From Metopolophium dirhodum (Eukaryota > Arthropoda > Insecta > Hemiptera > Aphididae), in contig NC_083560.1 in assembly GCF_019925205.1 (NCBI RefSeq), forward strand, positions 53,304,270 to 53,368,269: a stretch of DNA of 64,000 nt, given 5' to 3'. Within the stretch, counting starts at the first letter, position 1. Each line of letters begins with the position of its first letter. Positions 1-13,226 of the stretch are shown here, piece after piece. A program made the position numbers and the translations under genes. The notes beneath the pieces are model-generated. The model saw nothing but the letters and a program-made list of their open reading frames with translations. It did not search any database and had not been told where the DNA came from.

Positions 1-1937
1 GCTTGTTAAACGACTTTTATTACTAAGGTCTTAGATTCGAAGTGATGCAAAACTTTCTGGTACCTACAGTGGTATTATATACGTACATACCTATAGGGAT
101 ATAGCAACTTTTTAGATGTAGGAAATGTCAACTAGGTAGTTGGAAACTTAAATATATCATTTTTTACTTTTTCAGAACTTTTTTTAAGTTTAAAAACTAT
201 ACCACAAATAAAAAAAAAAAATGTGAACTTTATAGCACAATATTTTTAATAAAATCAATTTCAGTCTTTTTTTTGGTAATTTAGAAAATAATAGTTCGGG
301 TAGGTACTTATTGATATTTACACAACTTCAAGCCATTTTAAAAATTAATAATTTATACATTTAAAGAAAAGATATAACGAATCGTATAATACAGACATAT
401 ACCGTTATATTTACGTGTAATATAATAATCATATTTTAATATTTATACAGGATATTGGTATACTGCAATTATTAAAATTATGTCATTATCTATATTATGC
501 AACTATATATTAGTACTATTATTTTACAATATTTTTAGAAGTAAGTGGTGTATGGTGATGTGTATAATAATATTGTTATTTGTATTATAATTTGATTGTC
601 TACACGTATTAAAAAGTAGTAGTTATTATCTTTGTTCTAATAGGAAAAATATTTCTAGTTTACATTCCCAGGGTAAGCAAGACAACCAAAGTTAAAAACT
701 GGTTCAACATTCAACGTTCAACAACGTTCAACAGTAGGATGCACGTAGTGCATAATAACCTACGTAGTTGTCAACATGGTTTGTTTTATAATTTGTAAAT
801 GCTTTTAATTTAGTAAAGTATTTGTACATTGAACTAAATTATTATGACTTAGGTACGGTGCCGGGACACAACTACACGTTTTTCACATTTCATAAAGATA
901 GAGGTATATCTGTTTGAGTTAATTAAGCAAATTGTTACCGAATTTACTTGAAGTAGTGCACAATTATAAGCTTAAACATTTATTATATAATTAATTTAAT
1001 TAAAATATTAAAATTCGTAAGAAGTTTTATATTTTAAAAATAATTTAATACGTAGTTTATTCATACGTTAACGTTATAATATTATCTACTTATTGGCTAT
1101 TTACCTAATTATCACTAACAAAATATATTTTATTGATTTAATACACATGAATTCATTATATAATGTTAAATTTCACCAACATTTGATAGATTTATCTACA
1201 ACATATTGATTAGGTAGTGATCGCATCTTGTAAATATTTAAATCTGTGTTACCTATTTAACGTTAATACGTAGGTACGTAAATATTGTATGTGAGTATGT
1301 CACTATTACATAGTATTATAATCTCACTATGTATTAATTGTTCTGTCATTTATGTTTAGTGATATAAAATATAGGATTTCTCGAAACGAAGGTTAAATAA
1401 CGAGCGGTAAAGTAAATCAAGTCATATTGAATTTCTGTATGAAAATAAAATGTATATTATTGTCCATGAAAAAAAATTGTTGTAAGCTAATAATATTAAT
1501 ATGTGGCATTGACGATGTCACTTTTTTTTTACTTACCTACCTACGTTAAGACGAACAGGCATCAGTAAAAGTTATTGAAAAAAGGATAGGTTTATAGGTA
1601 GGATAAGGACTTGAAATCCTATAATAAACGTACCTAATTACTGTGTTTTAATGTATGAGATATCGCGAATAACATGATATCTTCTTTCCTTAGAATACAA
1701 TATTTATCGTCGGTTTGAAAATAATACAATGATTCTGTAAGGACCGAATTCAACGGTGTGATAAAATTGTATTTAAATATTAGGTCTATCTATAGTTATC
1801 CATATTATGTTGGTAAGTACCTCGGATTAATGTTATATATTAAAATAATATCTCCAATAATTCTTATTGTCACACTAGTATACCGTTTAAACAACATGAC
1901 TATGATATGAGTCTATAACATAATAATATATTGTTCA
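1..1937. other. A+T-rich non-coding stretch
   Basis: No open frame with coding character, no tandem repeat and no paired inverted ends were seen. The sequence is rich in TAATAT and TAGGTA/TACCTA words, like most of the window. Confidence 0.6.
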
Positions 1938-1984
1938 ATGTACAGTGCCATAATAATATTATTAATGAAATATTATAATATTAT

Positions 1985-2345
1985 ATTGTGCGCTTACCGT
2001 TTGACGAGGATCTGTTATCGGGCCGTTGTCCTGCTTCCATTTCGATTGTTTGTTTTATCCAACAGGTTGCGATGTGTTTTATCGTTACGACAATCGGTTT
2101 TCGTGCAGCCGCGTGACAATGTTGACGACGGTGTTTTGATGACTGCGATGCGACAGCTACGGTTAAAGTGAAAATGACATGATGGGCCGTTCAAGAACGT
2201 CGAGTTATGTGTGCCGCAGTAGTTGAATTAACCTCTGTACTCGCGGAAGATCACCTTGGTGCATTCAGGTCTTATAACGACAGATGCTATCGGCGTGTTT
2301 TCGCTAGATTTATGGCTACATATTTTAATATCATACTCCCCCGTC
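1985..2345. other. CpG-richer island (unassigned)
   Basis: A sharp rise in G+C and CpG within an A+T-rich background, with many CG dinucleotides between about 1990 and 2310. A 77-codon frame lies at 1938-2171, but its translation matches no family I know, begins in A+T-rich sequence and lacks a convincing context. It could be a regulatory element or a non-coding exon. Confidence 0.4.
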
Positions 2346-3829
2346 AAACCGGGTCATCGGGTGTTCAGTGCGTGGGTATATAGTTGTAAAACTTAAAACG
2401 AGTAGACGTGATAAATATATCTACAACAGTATAGTTTACAACAGTGAGCTGTTAAAAATGTATGCTGTCGTTCAAATAAATAAAAACTCGGATAACGATA
2501 AAAAATTGTAAAAAAAAAAAAATTTTCGAAGAAGATTAATCGTAGAAGTATTTACAGCTATTGAACTATATACATTTTACTGTAAGACAAATTCTTTTAT
2601 TTTTATTTTTATACAGGAATATTAAGTATATAGCTATTACCATTGATTATAAATACTAATATTTACTTACTAGTTACTTTACCTTCAATGTGTGATGTGT
2701 CCCACAAGGATATTTTTGAAGTGGTTAGGCTGTTTGATGGGTAATGGTGTTTGCACTTATATCAACGCTCAAAATTTTAAATCTTCGTTTGACACTTGTA
2801 TTTTGTAATTTCAGTGTATCGTGTGTATGGTTGTATTGTAGATGTAAAATAAACGTTCCTATAGAACTTTGTTTTAAATAATTAAAAACTAAAATTATAT
2901 ATAAGAGTAGGTAGGTAAAATTTTTATTTTAATATCGTATTGCGTTCGGTAATCTGTTAAGCACTTTTGAATTTACTTTTGACATACTTATTGTACATAG
3001 TTTTAGTTTGTCGTTCATCATTTTTTCCATTTCACGCTTTACCGGTTACCTATTTTCGGGTTATAAGTTTCATTGAATAATTTTATCAATGACTAAATTG
3101 TTATTTATACAATCATACATCAAACACTTTTGTGCGTTAATAATGTTATCACTATAAACACAATGTTCACATATTATGCGTGTTTGTATACACTATAATA
3201 GTACTATACCTACTGGCTACTTCTTCTTATATACTACCTAATTTATTGAAACATTTTGCATAATGCAAAATGTAGTACTTAATACACTTTTTATCATGAA
3301 GTGTCAGATAGCTTTCAGTTATGAAATGTAAGAATTTAACGGTTAACTATTAAACAAAAAATCGAATCTGTCTATTTATCTAGTCATAACTGTAACCAAT
3401 AGGTTACCTACATTAATTAAACTGTTTTTACTTACTAAATTAATTAAATTTATATAATACTAATTTATCATCGTCAATAACTTAGTAATAAGTAATATTC
3501 TTGTAATATAAAAAAAGTTTAGAATAAAGCTACGTAATATTTATGTGCGATGAAGTTCAAATTTTGACGAAATTGCAACGATATATTTATACATTAAATA
3601 ACGATTTTCCTTCAATCGATTTCGGTTGTTTTATTATGATTAAAAAAATATTAATCTTAGAAACTTGAAACTTTCCACTTAAACTTAAATAATAATTTTC
3701 TATACACGATGACATTTTTAATATATTTACACTAATTATAAGCTATTTAAAGACATCTCAAATTTCAGATTTTTAGTTTTTCTTCTTTTATGTTGATTTT
3801 TTTGTTTTCAATAAGTTTGCAAGTCAAAT
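2346..3829. other. A+T-rich non-coding stretch with one A-run
   Basis: Nothing recognisable apart from an A-run at about 2510-2522. Upstream of it are AATAAA-like words near 2476-2482, so it could be a very old poly(A) tail. No coding relic was seen next to it. Confidence 0.5.
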
Positions 3830-4256
3830 AAAAGGTCCTAATAAGTAATAAGTTGTTCTACAACAGTTTAAAAATATCAAAAATACATAATATGACGTAT
3901 AGATTTTTTTTATAAGCATATGAAGAAAAAAGTTTAATAAAATTCGTCAAAATTACGAAAACGTGCAAATTATTTTGTTATTGTATAGTCAATTGATTTA
4001 ATTTTAAATTTTAAAAGCTAAGGCTAAAAATTGGATACAATATTTATCATCAATTTCTTTAAGATATAAATTTAAAAGTATCAAAAATACTTGTACTTAC
4101 ATATTTAAAATTCAATTTTTCATAGTGACAAATGACAATGTTATATAAGTACTGAAAACAAAATATCCTCAAAAATATAAACCAATTGACAGTTTTCATT
4201 CAGAATCATTTTTCATCGTATGCAATGATTAATCATTGAATTCAAATTTAATCTAT
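3830..4256 (-). repeat. Dispersed repeat family R, minus-strand copy
   Basis: Read on the minus strand, the right-hand part (about 4195-4256) gives the words TTTGAATTCAATGAT and ATTCTGAA also found on the plus strand at about 20030-20080. The left part (about 3905-3970) gives an ATTTTGACGAATTTTATTAAA-like segment matching the TTTTGTCAAAATTTGAAC segment near 10290-10320. The order and orientation agree with one diverged copy of the same family. No coding capacity is visible. The class of element is unknown. Confidence 0.55.
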
Positions 4257-5920
4257 TAATTACAGATACCTACCTACCCATTGGGTTACCAATATACTCA
4301 ATTAGTACGTATTTTTTTAGTTAGAACCGTACAAAACGTGTTATATATTATAAAATTATGTTCAACTCGAATGGTTTGCGAAATTCTTGAATGATTTTTC
4401 CAAATGGCAGTTTCACCGTTCTGTATTGATTCGCACGTACCGACCCATCATCGTGAATTGACCCCTTTCATAGAACGATACGTGTTCGGTACAAAACTGT
4501 TATCGAGTTTCGATCCTTTTTCGACACCAGTTTTTCCAGTGGTTCTCTCAACATGCAACGACCGCACAAAATGCCTTTCACTTCTACCGTGTTCTATGAT
4601 CAGTACAACAAAGTGATTAATAATATCTACGTGTGTCTCGGCAGATCACTGCGCAGTCTCTAACTTGCACTAAATTATATTTTCTTTGTTATATATAGGT
4701 ACCTATTGATGTACTATGTGAGAATTTAGTTTCATTTTTTGAAGGCAAATGTTCTGTACTTACAATCATTATAACTAGTTGTATAAACATAGTGAAATTT
4801 AATATGATCCTTGATGAGGCAAACGGGCTTCAAAATAAAGTCATGCTGACCCAAACAATATAGGTACTCATAACGACCTTGATGTCATTGCAGTACCTAT
4901 AGTCATTGCTTAAAATATAAACCTACTGTTAATCAAAATATTTAATCTGTGGTTTATCCTATAGGTCTATGAGGTATATAAGTACTCGTAAATAGTGGCG
5001 ATATCACCGGAACTACTTAGCTATACGATAACTTAAGTTAACATTTATTTAAGCCTCAAATATGAAGTTGTTTCAACGTGTCTGTATATTATTGTAAAAA
5101 TTATACAAATAAAATATTTTAAGTCTATTTACTGAAATATGACGTGATTTTTAAATTTTAATATTTATTTTTAAAATCTTTAACCATTACAGCTGTCATT
5201 CAAAACGTCATATTACAATTAGTCATATATTATACGACTATTCTAGATAACCACCTAAACACAAGCTTATCCTATTTATTTATTTTTTATACATTTTGTA
5301 TTTCTACTCATTAACAAATTGTAAGTATTACAAGATTAGGTAAGTACTCATAACTTACTTGCCTAGTTAATTTTATAAGTATTTATATTACTTACTTATT
5401 AAAATTGTTATAATAAAAAAGCACGATCGAGTTTTTACATTTATATGTTACATAAATGTGGTAATATGGTTATACGAGTAGGTATATAATTTTATCATAC
5501 TATTTTCATTAACCTATGTCTATATTGGACACAACTTAAACTCAGGTGCAGTCCTGCAAATATCATAGAGATAGTACCAAATTTGGTATAATGCAACCAG
5601 AAAATGTAGTTATATAAACGTAGCAGATAATATTTACTGAACAGTTATAGCACCTACCTAATATAAGTTATACTGTGAAATAAATATACTTTTTGTCCGA
5701 TTTAAGTATACCTAAGTATTATTTATTAGTGTCTAAACTCTAAATATGTTATACAATTTCAACTGTGCAAACTTATTTTAATAAAATCCATCAATTAATA
5801 ATAATAATGATATATTATATATTATCTATCTAAGCAAAATAATATTAACTACTCAACAATTATCGTATAAATTATAAATTGTAATGTACATATTTCAGAA
5901 ACACAGTATATAAACGGCGT
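4257..5920. other. A+T-rich stretch with a small mixed-composition patch
   Basis: About 4380-4680 is less A+T-rich and contains a 70-codon frame (4404-4616). Its translation is not recognisable and it is flanked by ordinary A+T-rich DNA, so I do not call a gene. The rest holds nothing identifiable. Confidence 0.5.
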
Positions 5921-5925
5921 ATATT

Positions 5926-6085
5926 CATAGGCCTAGCGTGATGAATTTATATAGAGGGGGCTATAGTCTATTATATTTCTGGTACACAACTTATATTATT
6001 CTAAAAATATAACTAAAAACAATTATGGAATTGGGGGGGGGGGGGGCTAAACAAAATTACAGGGGGGCTATAGACCCTATGAAAG
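5926..6085. repeat. Fragment of a G-rich 'GGGGGCTA' repeat with a 14-base G run
   Basis: GGGGGCTATAG occurs near 5957 and again near 6062, with a 14-base G run followed by CTAA at 6033-6050. The left edge CATAGGC resembles the terminus of the short element at 44768. The right edge CCTATG would pair with it, but no matching target duplication was found, so this is scored only as a repeat fragment. Confidence 0.45.
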
Positions 6086-6247
6086 AAATAAAATAATATT
6101 AAAATGTATAAATGGATAATTTTGACACTAAAATCTAACAAATTCAGTACCTGTAACTAGACTTTATCGGGATCATGTGTGAAAATTTAAAACTCAGTTG
6201 CGTCCTTCGTTTTATACGCAATAGTTATAATAGATATCCAAAATTTA

Positions 6248-7175
6248 GGGGAGACCTGGTACAGTTGTAACAGTATTGATAAAATTATTTATTTCTACCA
6301 AAATTCAAAATTTGTTGGTTCGTTTACACTTTCAATTAGTAAAGTAATTTATTACCTTTAAAAATATGTGTGTATTGAATCTTTATTTCCACATGTTGTT
6401 GAATAAATATGAATATAGAAAAAAATGTTTACTACTGTACCCAACTACCCAATACAGGTACAATATTGTAACAGTCACTAGGGACAAAATAATATGTAAC
6501 ATACATATTTTTTACTTTTTTATTATAAAACTTATAATATATAATAGTTACCTTTAAATAAAATAAAACATAACTTTGGTAAACAGATTATCTTAAATAA
6601 TAACATAATTTTTTACTTTTAAATTGTTAAAACACTTATGACATAATAATCTTTAATTAAAATAAAATATAACTTTGATTAACAGATTATCTCAAATAAC
6701 AAATTAGTAACATAACTTTTTACTTTTAAATTATTAAAAACCTATAACATAATATATATCATTTTAATAACATAAGATAAAATAGGTGCAACAGTGTATT
6801 ACAGAAGGTGACTGTTACATTTTACCCATTAAATATTTATTTTAAATACTTATATATTATAAAAAATACTGCCTAGTTAAGTATTCAGAGTAGAACCAAC
6901 AAAAACTACACAAATTTTGGTGTATATAAAAATAACTACAGCCAAACATATAATAAAAATCCATACTCAAATAAAAAAGTAAGTATATGATTTGTATTTA
7001 CTATCAGTTATCAAAAACACGTTTTATTTTTTTACAAACGGTTATTTTGCTATCATAACCTTGATGAGGAAACATCGATTGCTATATAGGGGGCCAACTG
7101 TTAAATTTATTTGAGATTTTTATATTGATTATTGAACAACTTATTTCCCGTGTTACAATTGTACCAGGTCTCCCC
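6248..7175. mobile_element. 928 bp TA-flanked non-autonomous DNA transposon (MITE-like)
   Basis: The first and last 25 bp are inverted repeats that differ at one position. The left end begins GGGGAGACCTGGTACA (6248-6272) and its mirror lies at 7151-7175. TA sits immediately outside both ends (6246-6247 and 7176-7177), as expected for a TA-target transposon of the Tc1/mariner/pogo or related groups. A second internal inverted pair, TGTAACAGTCAC at 6467-6478 and GTGACTGTTACA at 6808-6819, reads like nested subterminal repeats. Between about 6557 and 6755 an A+T-rich unit of roughly 99 bp is duplicated in tandem. No transposase frame exists inside, so mobility would have to come in trans. The superfamily is inferred only from the TA target. 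Confidence 0.85.
6557..6755. repeat. Two-copy direct duplication inside the TA-flanked element
   Basis: TAACTTTG followed by AACAGATTATCT occurs at about 6571 and 6670, and TTTTTACTTTTAAATT follows in both copies. The period is about 99 bp, and the copies differ by small indels and substitutions. Confidence 0.7.
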
Positions 7176-7177
7176 TA

Positions 7178-9285
7178 CATAGCTGTAGAATCTACGAGAT
7201 TTTTAACTCATTTCAACTATACCTACCTAACTGATTTCGATTCAATTGACTCATTTAAAAATCTACGTACCTGGTATTGAACATTTTCTTTTAACTAAGA
7301 CTAAACTATACTGTATAGGTACCTACGTATAATTTATTGTAGAACAATATGAAAACAAAAATCTATTTACTATAAAGATGGGTGTATTTTTTTTGTTTTT
7401 TTTTTTATTTTAAATATTTTATAATAACACGCCGTTCAACCTCTGAACTCTGAAATCTGAAAAATAACTCATAACTCAGACAGTATAGTTTTTGATCTTG
7501 ATTAATTATAAGTTAGATAAATAAAGAGTTTCACTCAAATTCACATTCATATTTCATAGGTATTAAATAATATTGGAAAGGTTATTACACATTATTTTTT
7601 TCAAATTCAAAACATTATTTTCCAACTCTAAAATATAGCATTGGCTATTAAAGTATAATTTATTCAATCAAATACTATTGTTTGTTTATGAATTAACTAG
7701 ATGTACTTATCATTTTTCTGTTTCACGAAATGGTTTAAGCTTCGCTTATTTGTTGTTATCGCTATGACATTCTCTTGTTCTTGCTTCTTATTATTCATAT
7801 ATTTTTGGAGCGCCACTTTTGTTTTTTAATATTACAATAAATAATAATAAATGGGTCAATACGAATGTTGAATAAATGAGGCTGAAGTTATCCAACAGTA
7901 TTTTGTCATAATCATAAATTAACAATGAAAAAAATAATACCAAGTAAATGCCCAATATTTTAATAATAATTATTTCGATTTTATGTTGTAGACCATATAG
8001 TTGTGGTAGGTGGTAGTGTGGTACTCGTAAGACAGCTTTATCAGGGGTATAACCACAGAATAATAGAATAGATTTAATATATTCTGTGGTACAACGTCAA
8101 AACACAATACCAAACGTTCATGTAAATTTTCATAATGTAGTTATCGTTTTGAACAGTTTATATACTTTTAACTTTATGAGCGGGTCGCTTAAGTTGTCTA
8201 TGACCCTGGGAACGTGTGTTGTATACACTCAACAGTCAGCACACCGGGTTTTTATGGCACTGAACAATAGTTTATAAGTGATAACGTATAAGATACTCAA
8301 TCATATTACAATACTGTATTGTTGTATCAATACATTTTATATAATTCATTAAAAAATTCTGCTTTGCTGTAAAGCGTCAGGCGTGCAATTTTATGAAATG
8401 TCAACATTTTACTATAGTACACAAATTTGTGCATAATATAATAATATATATTCACTGCGAATACTCCGATACAAAAATGTTTATAATATGTTAACACAAT
8501 TCAGCTGAAATTAACTTTTAACTGCGATATTATTTTGTCGTAAGTGCAGCTATATAAAGACATATTATATAAAACTGGTCCCCACTCCCCTTCCGTGTTC
8601 CGTGAAAATAAACTATAGAAATATCTTCAATGTTGCTATAATCATTAATATATTTAAACACGACGACCTCCTGTTTCGGCCGACTGCAAGGCATGTTTAA
8701 ACAATATGTACAAACACTAAACGGAAAGGAAGAAAAAACACTTATAGGTACCTACACATATTATTTTGTATCAAAATATTTCCGTTTCGTTCTATGTAAA
8801 GCATCTCATAAATAAAACTCCACGAGAATATACGAGAGTTGATATTGCACATATTCTTAACTTAAACAAAATCAACATTTTAAAAATAAACACATAACTC
8901 CCGACTGATATTATTCATCCTAGTGTATAATGGGTATAATATAAAAAATATGGCCCAACGTCATATGTGACTTTCGTTTTTAACGTAAATTTGTTTTTGG
9001 GCTGGGTATACAGATATTTTTATTTTCCTACCGATTTTGCGTAACGCTTTATTTATCACCATAGAAACGAATAAAATGTAAAAACTACCTAATTCCCACT
9101 GGGTATATATTATACAATTCATCGTTATTTATTAATACATATTTATGATTTATACATTTTCTTCGAAGTGGAACGTATCGAGATTAGAAAAAATACTTAA
9201 AAATTATAATGTGTCTGGAATATTTGGTAAAAAATTTAAGTCTATCATAAATAAGCTGCTCCATCCTGAATAACAAAAAAAAATA
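7178..9285. other. A+T-rich non-coding stretch
   Basis: Apart from the small perfect inverted repeat at 8052-8090, nothing is recognised. A 63-codon frame at 8086-8277 starts inside that inverted repeat and has no recognisable translation. Confidence 0.5.
8052..8090. repeat. Small perfect inverted repeat
   Basis: ACCACAGAATA at 8052-8062 is the exact reverse complement of TATTCTGTGGT at 8080-8090, giving an 11 bp stem and a 17-base A+T-rich spacer. It may be chance or the remnant of transposon ends. Confidence 0.5.
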
Positions 9286-9560
9286 AATGTTAACAAAACA
9301 GGCGTTGCTTAAATTATACCATTTTTCCATATTATATTGTGTTTCCTAGTTTTTTCCGATTACTTAACGAATTACTGGGCATTTTCTACGATTGGCCACT
9401 CGTTAAGACCAAAGTACCAACTAGAACAAATTTGATACCACAATCCACCCTCCGAGTTGGTATTGAAGCATTTATATGTTCTACAAGTGTAGTCCGAAAA
9501 AACAAATACATCATTTTACAGCTAATACCTACTTTAATCGCTCGGCTCAGAATCTAAAAT
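9286..9560. repeat. Repeat segment ending in the family R terminus word
   Basis: The segment ends with TCGCTCGGCTCAGAATCTAAA near 9537-9557. The close relative CGCTCAGCACAGAATCTAAA occurs near 21734, at the end of the large family R block. The interior is of intermediate composition with no coding relic that I recognise. Confidence 0.45.
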
Positions 9561-10019
9561 AACAATCAATTAAATACAATTAATTATTTTTAATTGATTT
9601 TTCAATGTTTTATTTAATGTTTAATATTATTGTATTTTTTTCTCATGTTCCCTACTGAGTAATAAACAATTTTTGAACATTTCGGCACTATCGTATATCT
9701 AATATTATTCTGTTTTTCGAATTCTCAGAAGAATACAACTTAAACAGAAATCCTTATCAATCTTGACAGAATAAAAATAGTAAAACATAGGTCCGATGTA
9801 TATTTTAATGGTCAGTTCAGTTACAAAGCGTAACAAAATCTCAATTCGATTAAGTTTATTAGGTAACAATTTTTTTTTATCTTTCGTATATCACTCTATG
9901 TTTATGTTCTTTTTTATTATTAAGGCGTTTTTTAAAGAGTTTCTTGAGATTTATTATCATTGGATTGGATTTTATTACTACGTGTTTATTGGTAATAGCG
10001 GGTACTTACACAAGTTTTC

Positions 10020-10760
10020 TTAAATGGTATTTTTACTAATCATACGTCATTCTAAAGTGAAACTTTTAAAAACTATATTGACAAAAACAGCTTTTTAGCA
10101 AAAGAAACAATTAGGTATCTCTCTCCCACATTCATACACACAATTTCATACCAAATTATTATTTAATTTATCTTAAAGTGTTTAATAATATATAATAAAA
10201 ACGATTTGTCCCAACGTCATTTAAAAAGAAAAATTTTAATGAATTCTCAACTCAAAATAATTTGCTAATTTTCGTGATTTTTCCGTATTTTGTCAAAATT
10301 TGAACTTTAAATGCTTATAAATAAAAACTGTGACTAAGGATTTTTAATTTTTTTCACCTGCCTTTGAAACAATAACCTAGGAGCCTGCTATTAAATTTTC
10401 AAGCTTTTTTACTCAACAGATAAAATTTTATTGATATTTATAGAGAAAAAAACTAAAAAAAATGAAAATTGACAATGTCCGTAAACATTTCAAAATATTT
10501 GGAAAATGTTATGGTGTATAGGAAATGCAATTATAAGCATTCAGTCAAAATTTCATGTCCCTACGGTCATTTGTTTTAGAGTTACACCAAAAACCAAAAT
10601 CGATTTTCTCAAAAACAGATTTTGCGTAAAAATTCCCGTTTTTCCTTAATTTTTCTTTTGTTTTCATGTCGTTTTTGAAAACTACTATGAAATTTTTACT
10701 TTTGATACTCATCTCAAATTAATAATTTAACAAATATTTTTTTTTTATATCGTATACCAA
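10020..10760 (+). repeat. Dispersed repeat family R, plus-strand copy
   Basis: Contains AGAGTTACACCAAAAACCAAA (10578-10598) followed by TTGCGTAAAAATTCCCG (about 10621) and TTTTTGAAAACTACTA. The same words appear in the same order at about 21465-21570. Upstream, TTTTGTCAAAATTTGAAC and AAATTTTCAAGC also have counterparts at 20330-20430. No long frame is present. Confidence 0.6.
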
Positions 10761-10949
10761 TTGAATGTCATAATACGTGAAGATGAGTACATGACCTTCA
10801 TATTATGTAATAGTAATATTTACGTATTAACGAAAAATTTCAAAATGTTTTTAACTTGATGGATTTTTTTTACATCAACGGAGAAAAGCTAAGTTATTTC
10901 AACTGTAATTTAAACTAGTTAAGTTTATAAGTTGATTAGAAAATAAACT

Positions 10950-10998
10950 AACTAGTTAAGTTAAAAAGTTAAAAAAAATTAACTTTTTAACTAGTTAA
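10950..10998. repeat. Hairpin of TTAACTAGTTAA-type repeat
   Basis: AACTAGTTAAGTTAAAAAGTTAA (10950-10972) pairs, with a small gap, with TTAACTTTTTAACTAGTTAA (10979-10998), leaving a very short A-rich loop. The word GCCCACCTTTG right after it looks like the inner side of a MITE end, but the partner end was not found. Confidence 0.55.
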
Positions 10999-12856
10999 TG
11001 CCCACCTTTGCTGATGATAACATAATATAATTTGTTTAGTTTCCTATCACTTTTCCACACATAAATGTAACCACACGGTCAAAAGTTGATTATATTCAAC
11101 TATGCGGTATCTATTGGTTACTGTGGTATCGTCTGATTATTTTAAATATTATCATAATATATTATTTTATACATACTTACCTATTATATTATTAATCCTT
11201 ATAATTTACACCTTGAATGTTACCTAACATACAATTATACAAAAACATATTTAACATGCTATAACACGATGAACAACCCTACTACAGTCTACAATCAATG
11301 TGACTACAACCCTTTCAATAGCCAATAATTAATAAAATACATAGTCCTACATTCCTTGAAAATCGCTACTGGAATAAGCACACTAAACCACCCTTCAACA
11401 AGCAAAAACACCCACCCAATTTATCGAAACTATCGATATTGGTAGGTAGTTATTTTTAGTATTGATACCAACATTTAAAATTATGATAATTAATAAGCTC
11501 AACAAAAAATATATTTCCATTGTAATTTTACCGTAATATTAAGTATTTAAATATTTTCGATGATACTGATCGTGAAGAATTTACCAAACATTTCATAGTT
11601 ATTTAACTTATTATTATCTACACATAGGTACATATAAATGAGCAGGCGTGAATTCAAGGGAGGGGGGCAATGAGTGCTTGGGCATATTCTATTGTCGAAG
11701 CCACCTATACAATTAATTTGTATTTAAAATTACGTACCTAATCTAAAATAGAAAGGTATGAAAAATTATTTATTTTTTAGTACCCCCTGTTGAAATTTCT
11801 GGATCCGTGCATATGTATACGAGTATAATTATTATTGTGTATGTATAAGAAATGTATTACCTCCTATTCAGTTGCGATTCAAACAAAATATTATTTATAA
11901 AAATAAATATACACCTATAATTTGGGCTTTTTCAATGGAAAAAGGGAGCACTATAGACAAAGACTATATATTATGCATGGCATATTTTTTTCGCATCGTT
12001 CTTTTACACATATGGTTAATAATGGCCACCAATCGCTTCACATACGTAAAAAATATTATATTTTATGCTTAGCATAATTTTGCATATTTTAACAATAAAC
12101 ATGAAAAATCGAAAAATGCATGTTTTGTGGTTTACGAAAGTAACGAAATGGCAAGATGTCACGACTAATTAAGTGGTGATAATTTTAATTTGATAAACTC
12201 GGTGATTATGTCATTGGAATATAAAAATTTTAATTTATTAAAAATACTACATAATATGTAATTGGGATTTTTTTTTAAATTTAAATCTAAATTAATATTT
12301 AAATAAATACCTAATACATTAAGTCATGTTCAAAGTTAAGAATATTTAAATTAATTAATACTACATTCTTAAAATATATGAGTATAATTTACTGTTTACG
12401 GTTCACCGAATGATTATGTGTAGGTACGAAGATAATAACCAATATGGCAATATAGGTACATATATAGATGCCTAGATTTAGGTAATACACTAAAGCGGGT
12501 GATGCAGTATGCTATTTTTCTTATATTTTAATAATGTATTCATTAAAGTTCTGATTTTTTGAATTTTCAAGAATATTTAAAAACTATAATTTTAGATGAA
12601 TAGATACTCAGATTTTAATACCAAATGTGTTCTGTGGCGATATAAGTATAAAACACTGTGTCTTAAAGTAAATTGTTAAGGTTAAGCACGTGATTTTTTT
12701 TTGAAAATGTTGATATATATAAATCAAAATTTGAACGAGTAATTTTATTTCTGTCTTTTGGATATTAAACTTTATGTATTAATGATAATAATCCTTAATG
12801 ATGGTTTTAAATCAAATATAGAAGAATATTCTGGAATATAGTGTTTATTATATTTA
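10999..12856. other. A+T-rich non-coding stretch
   Basis: No coding relic was seen. The only structure is the weak inverted pair at 11640-11820, which is described separately. Confidence 0.5.
11640..11820. repeat. Candidate short inverted-repeat element (weak)
   Basis: GCGTGAATTCAAGGGAGGGGGG at the left is loosely mirrored by CCCCCTGTTGAAATTTC followed by GGATCCGTGC at the right. This spacing recalls short hAT-type elements with CATAGGCG-like ends. The exact ends and target duplication cannot be fixed. Confidence 0.3.
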
Positions 12857-12864
12857 GAAATTTC

Positions 12865-13226
12865 CAGTGGTCGGGAGTAGCGCGCTACTTTATTTGTAGC
12901 GTTGCGTCGCTACATTATGCCTTAGATAGCGAAATACTATAGTGCGCTAAACATTTCCGGTTGGCGTAGCGAAAATTATCATTATTTTGTTGCTACCTAC
13001 AATCTAATTGGTGATTATTAAAATATCAATTATGATTATATTTGTTTATTTATATTATGATATAGATTAGTGTATTAGTGAAGTTTTTGTCCTGTGTCCT
13101 GTCCAGTGACCAAATGTCAAATCAGTACAAACTACAAACACTTTCAATAAGAACATTTTTAAAAATGTAGTGAAAAAGTAGCGTGCTACTTTTTTTGGAG
13201 GAGTAGCTGTAGCGTTCCGATCACTG
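12865..13226. mobile_element. hAT-type MITE, 362 bp, with 8 bp target duplication
   Basis: The left end CAGTGGTCGGGA and the reverse complement of the right end, CAGTGATCGGAA, agree at 10 of 12 positions. The flanks GAAATTTC (12857-12864) and GAAATTGC (13227-13234) form an 8 bp target duplication with one mismatch. An 8 bp duplication with CAGTG ends is typical of the hAT superfamily. Subterminal AGTAGCG/CGCTAC words recur at both sides (AGTAGCGCGCTACTTT near 12887 and AGTAGCGTGCTACTTT near 13177). No transposase frame is present. Confidence 0.85.

Noticed and set aside
4530..4660. CAGTGGTTCTCTCAAC ... CACTG as a hAT-type MITE
   Set aside because: The flanking 8-mers do not match and the distance gives no sensible terminal repeat.
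5926..6085. Complete MITE with CATAGGC...CCTATG ends
   Set aside because: The flanking bases on the two sides do not match as a target duplication, so only a repeat fragment is reported.
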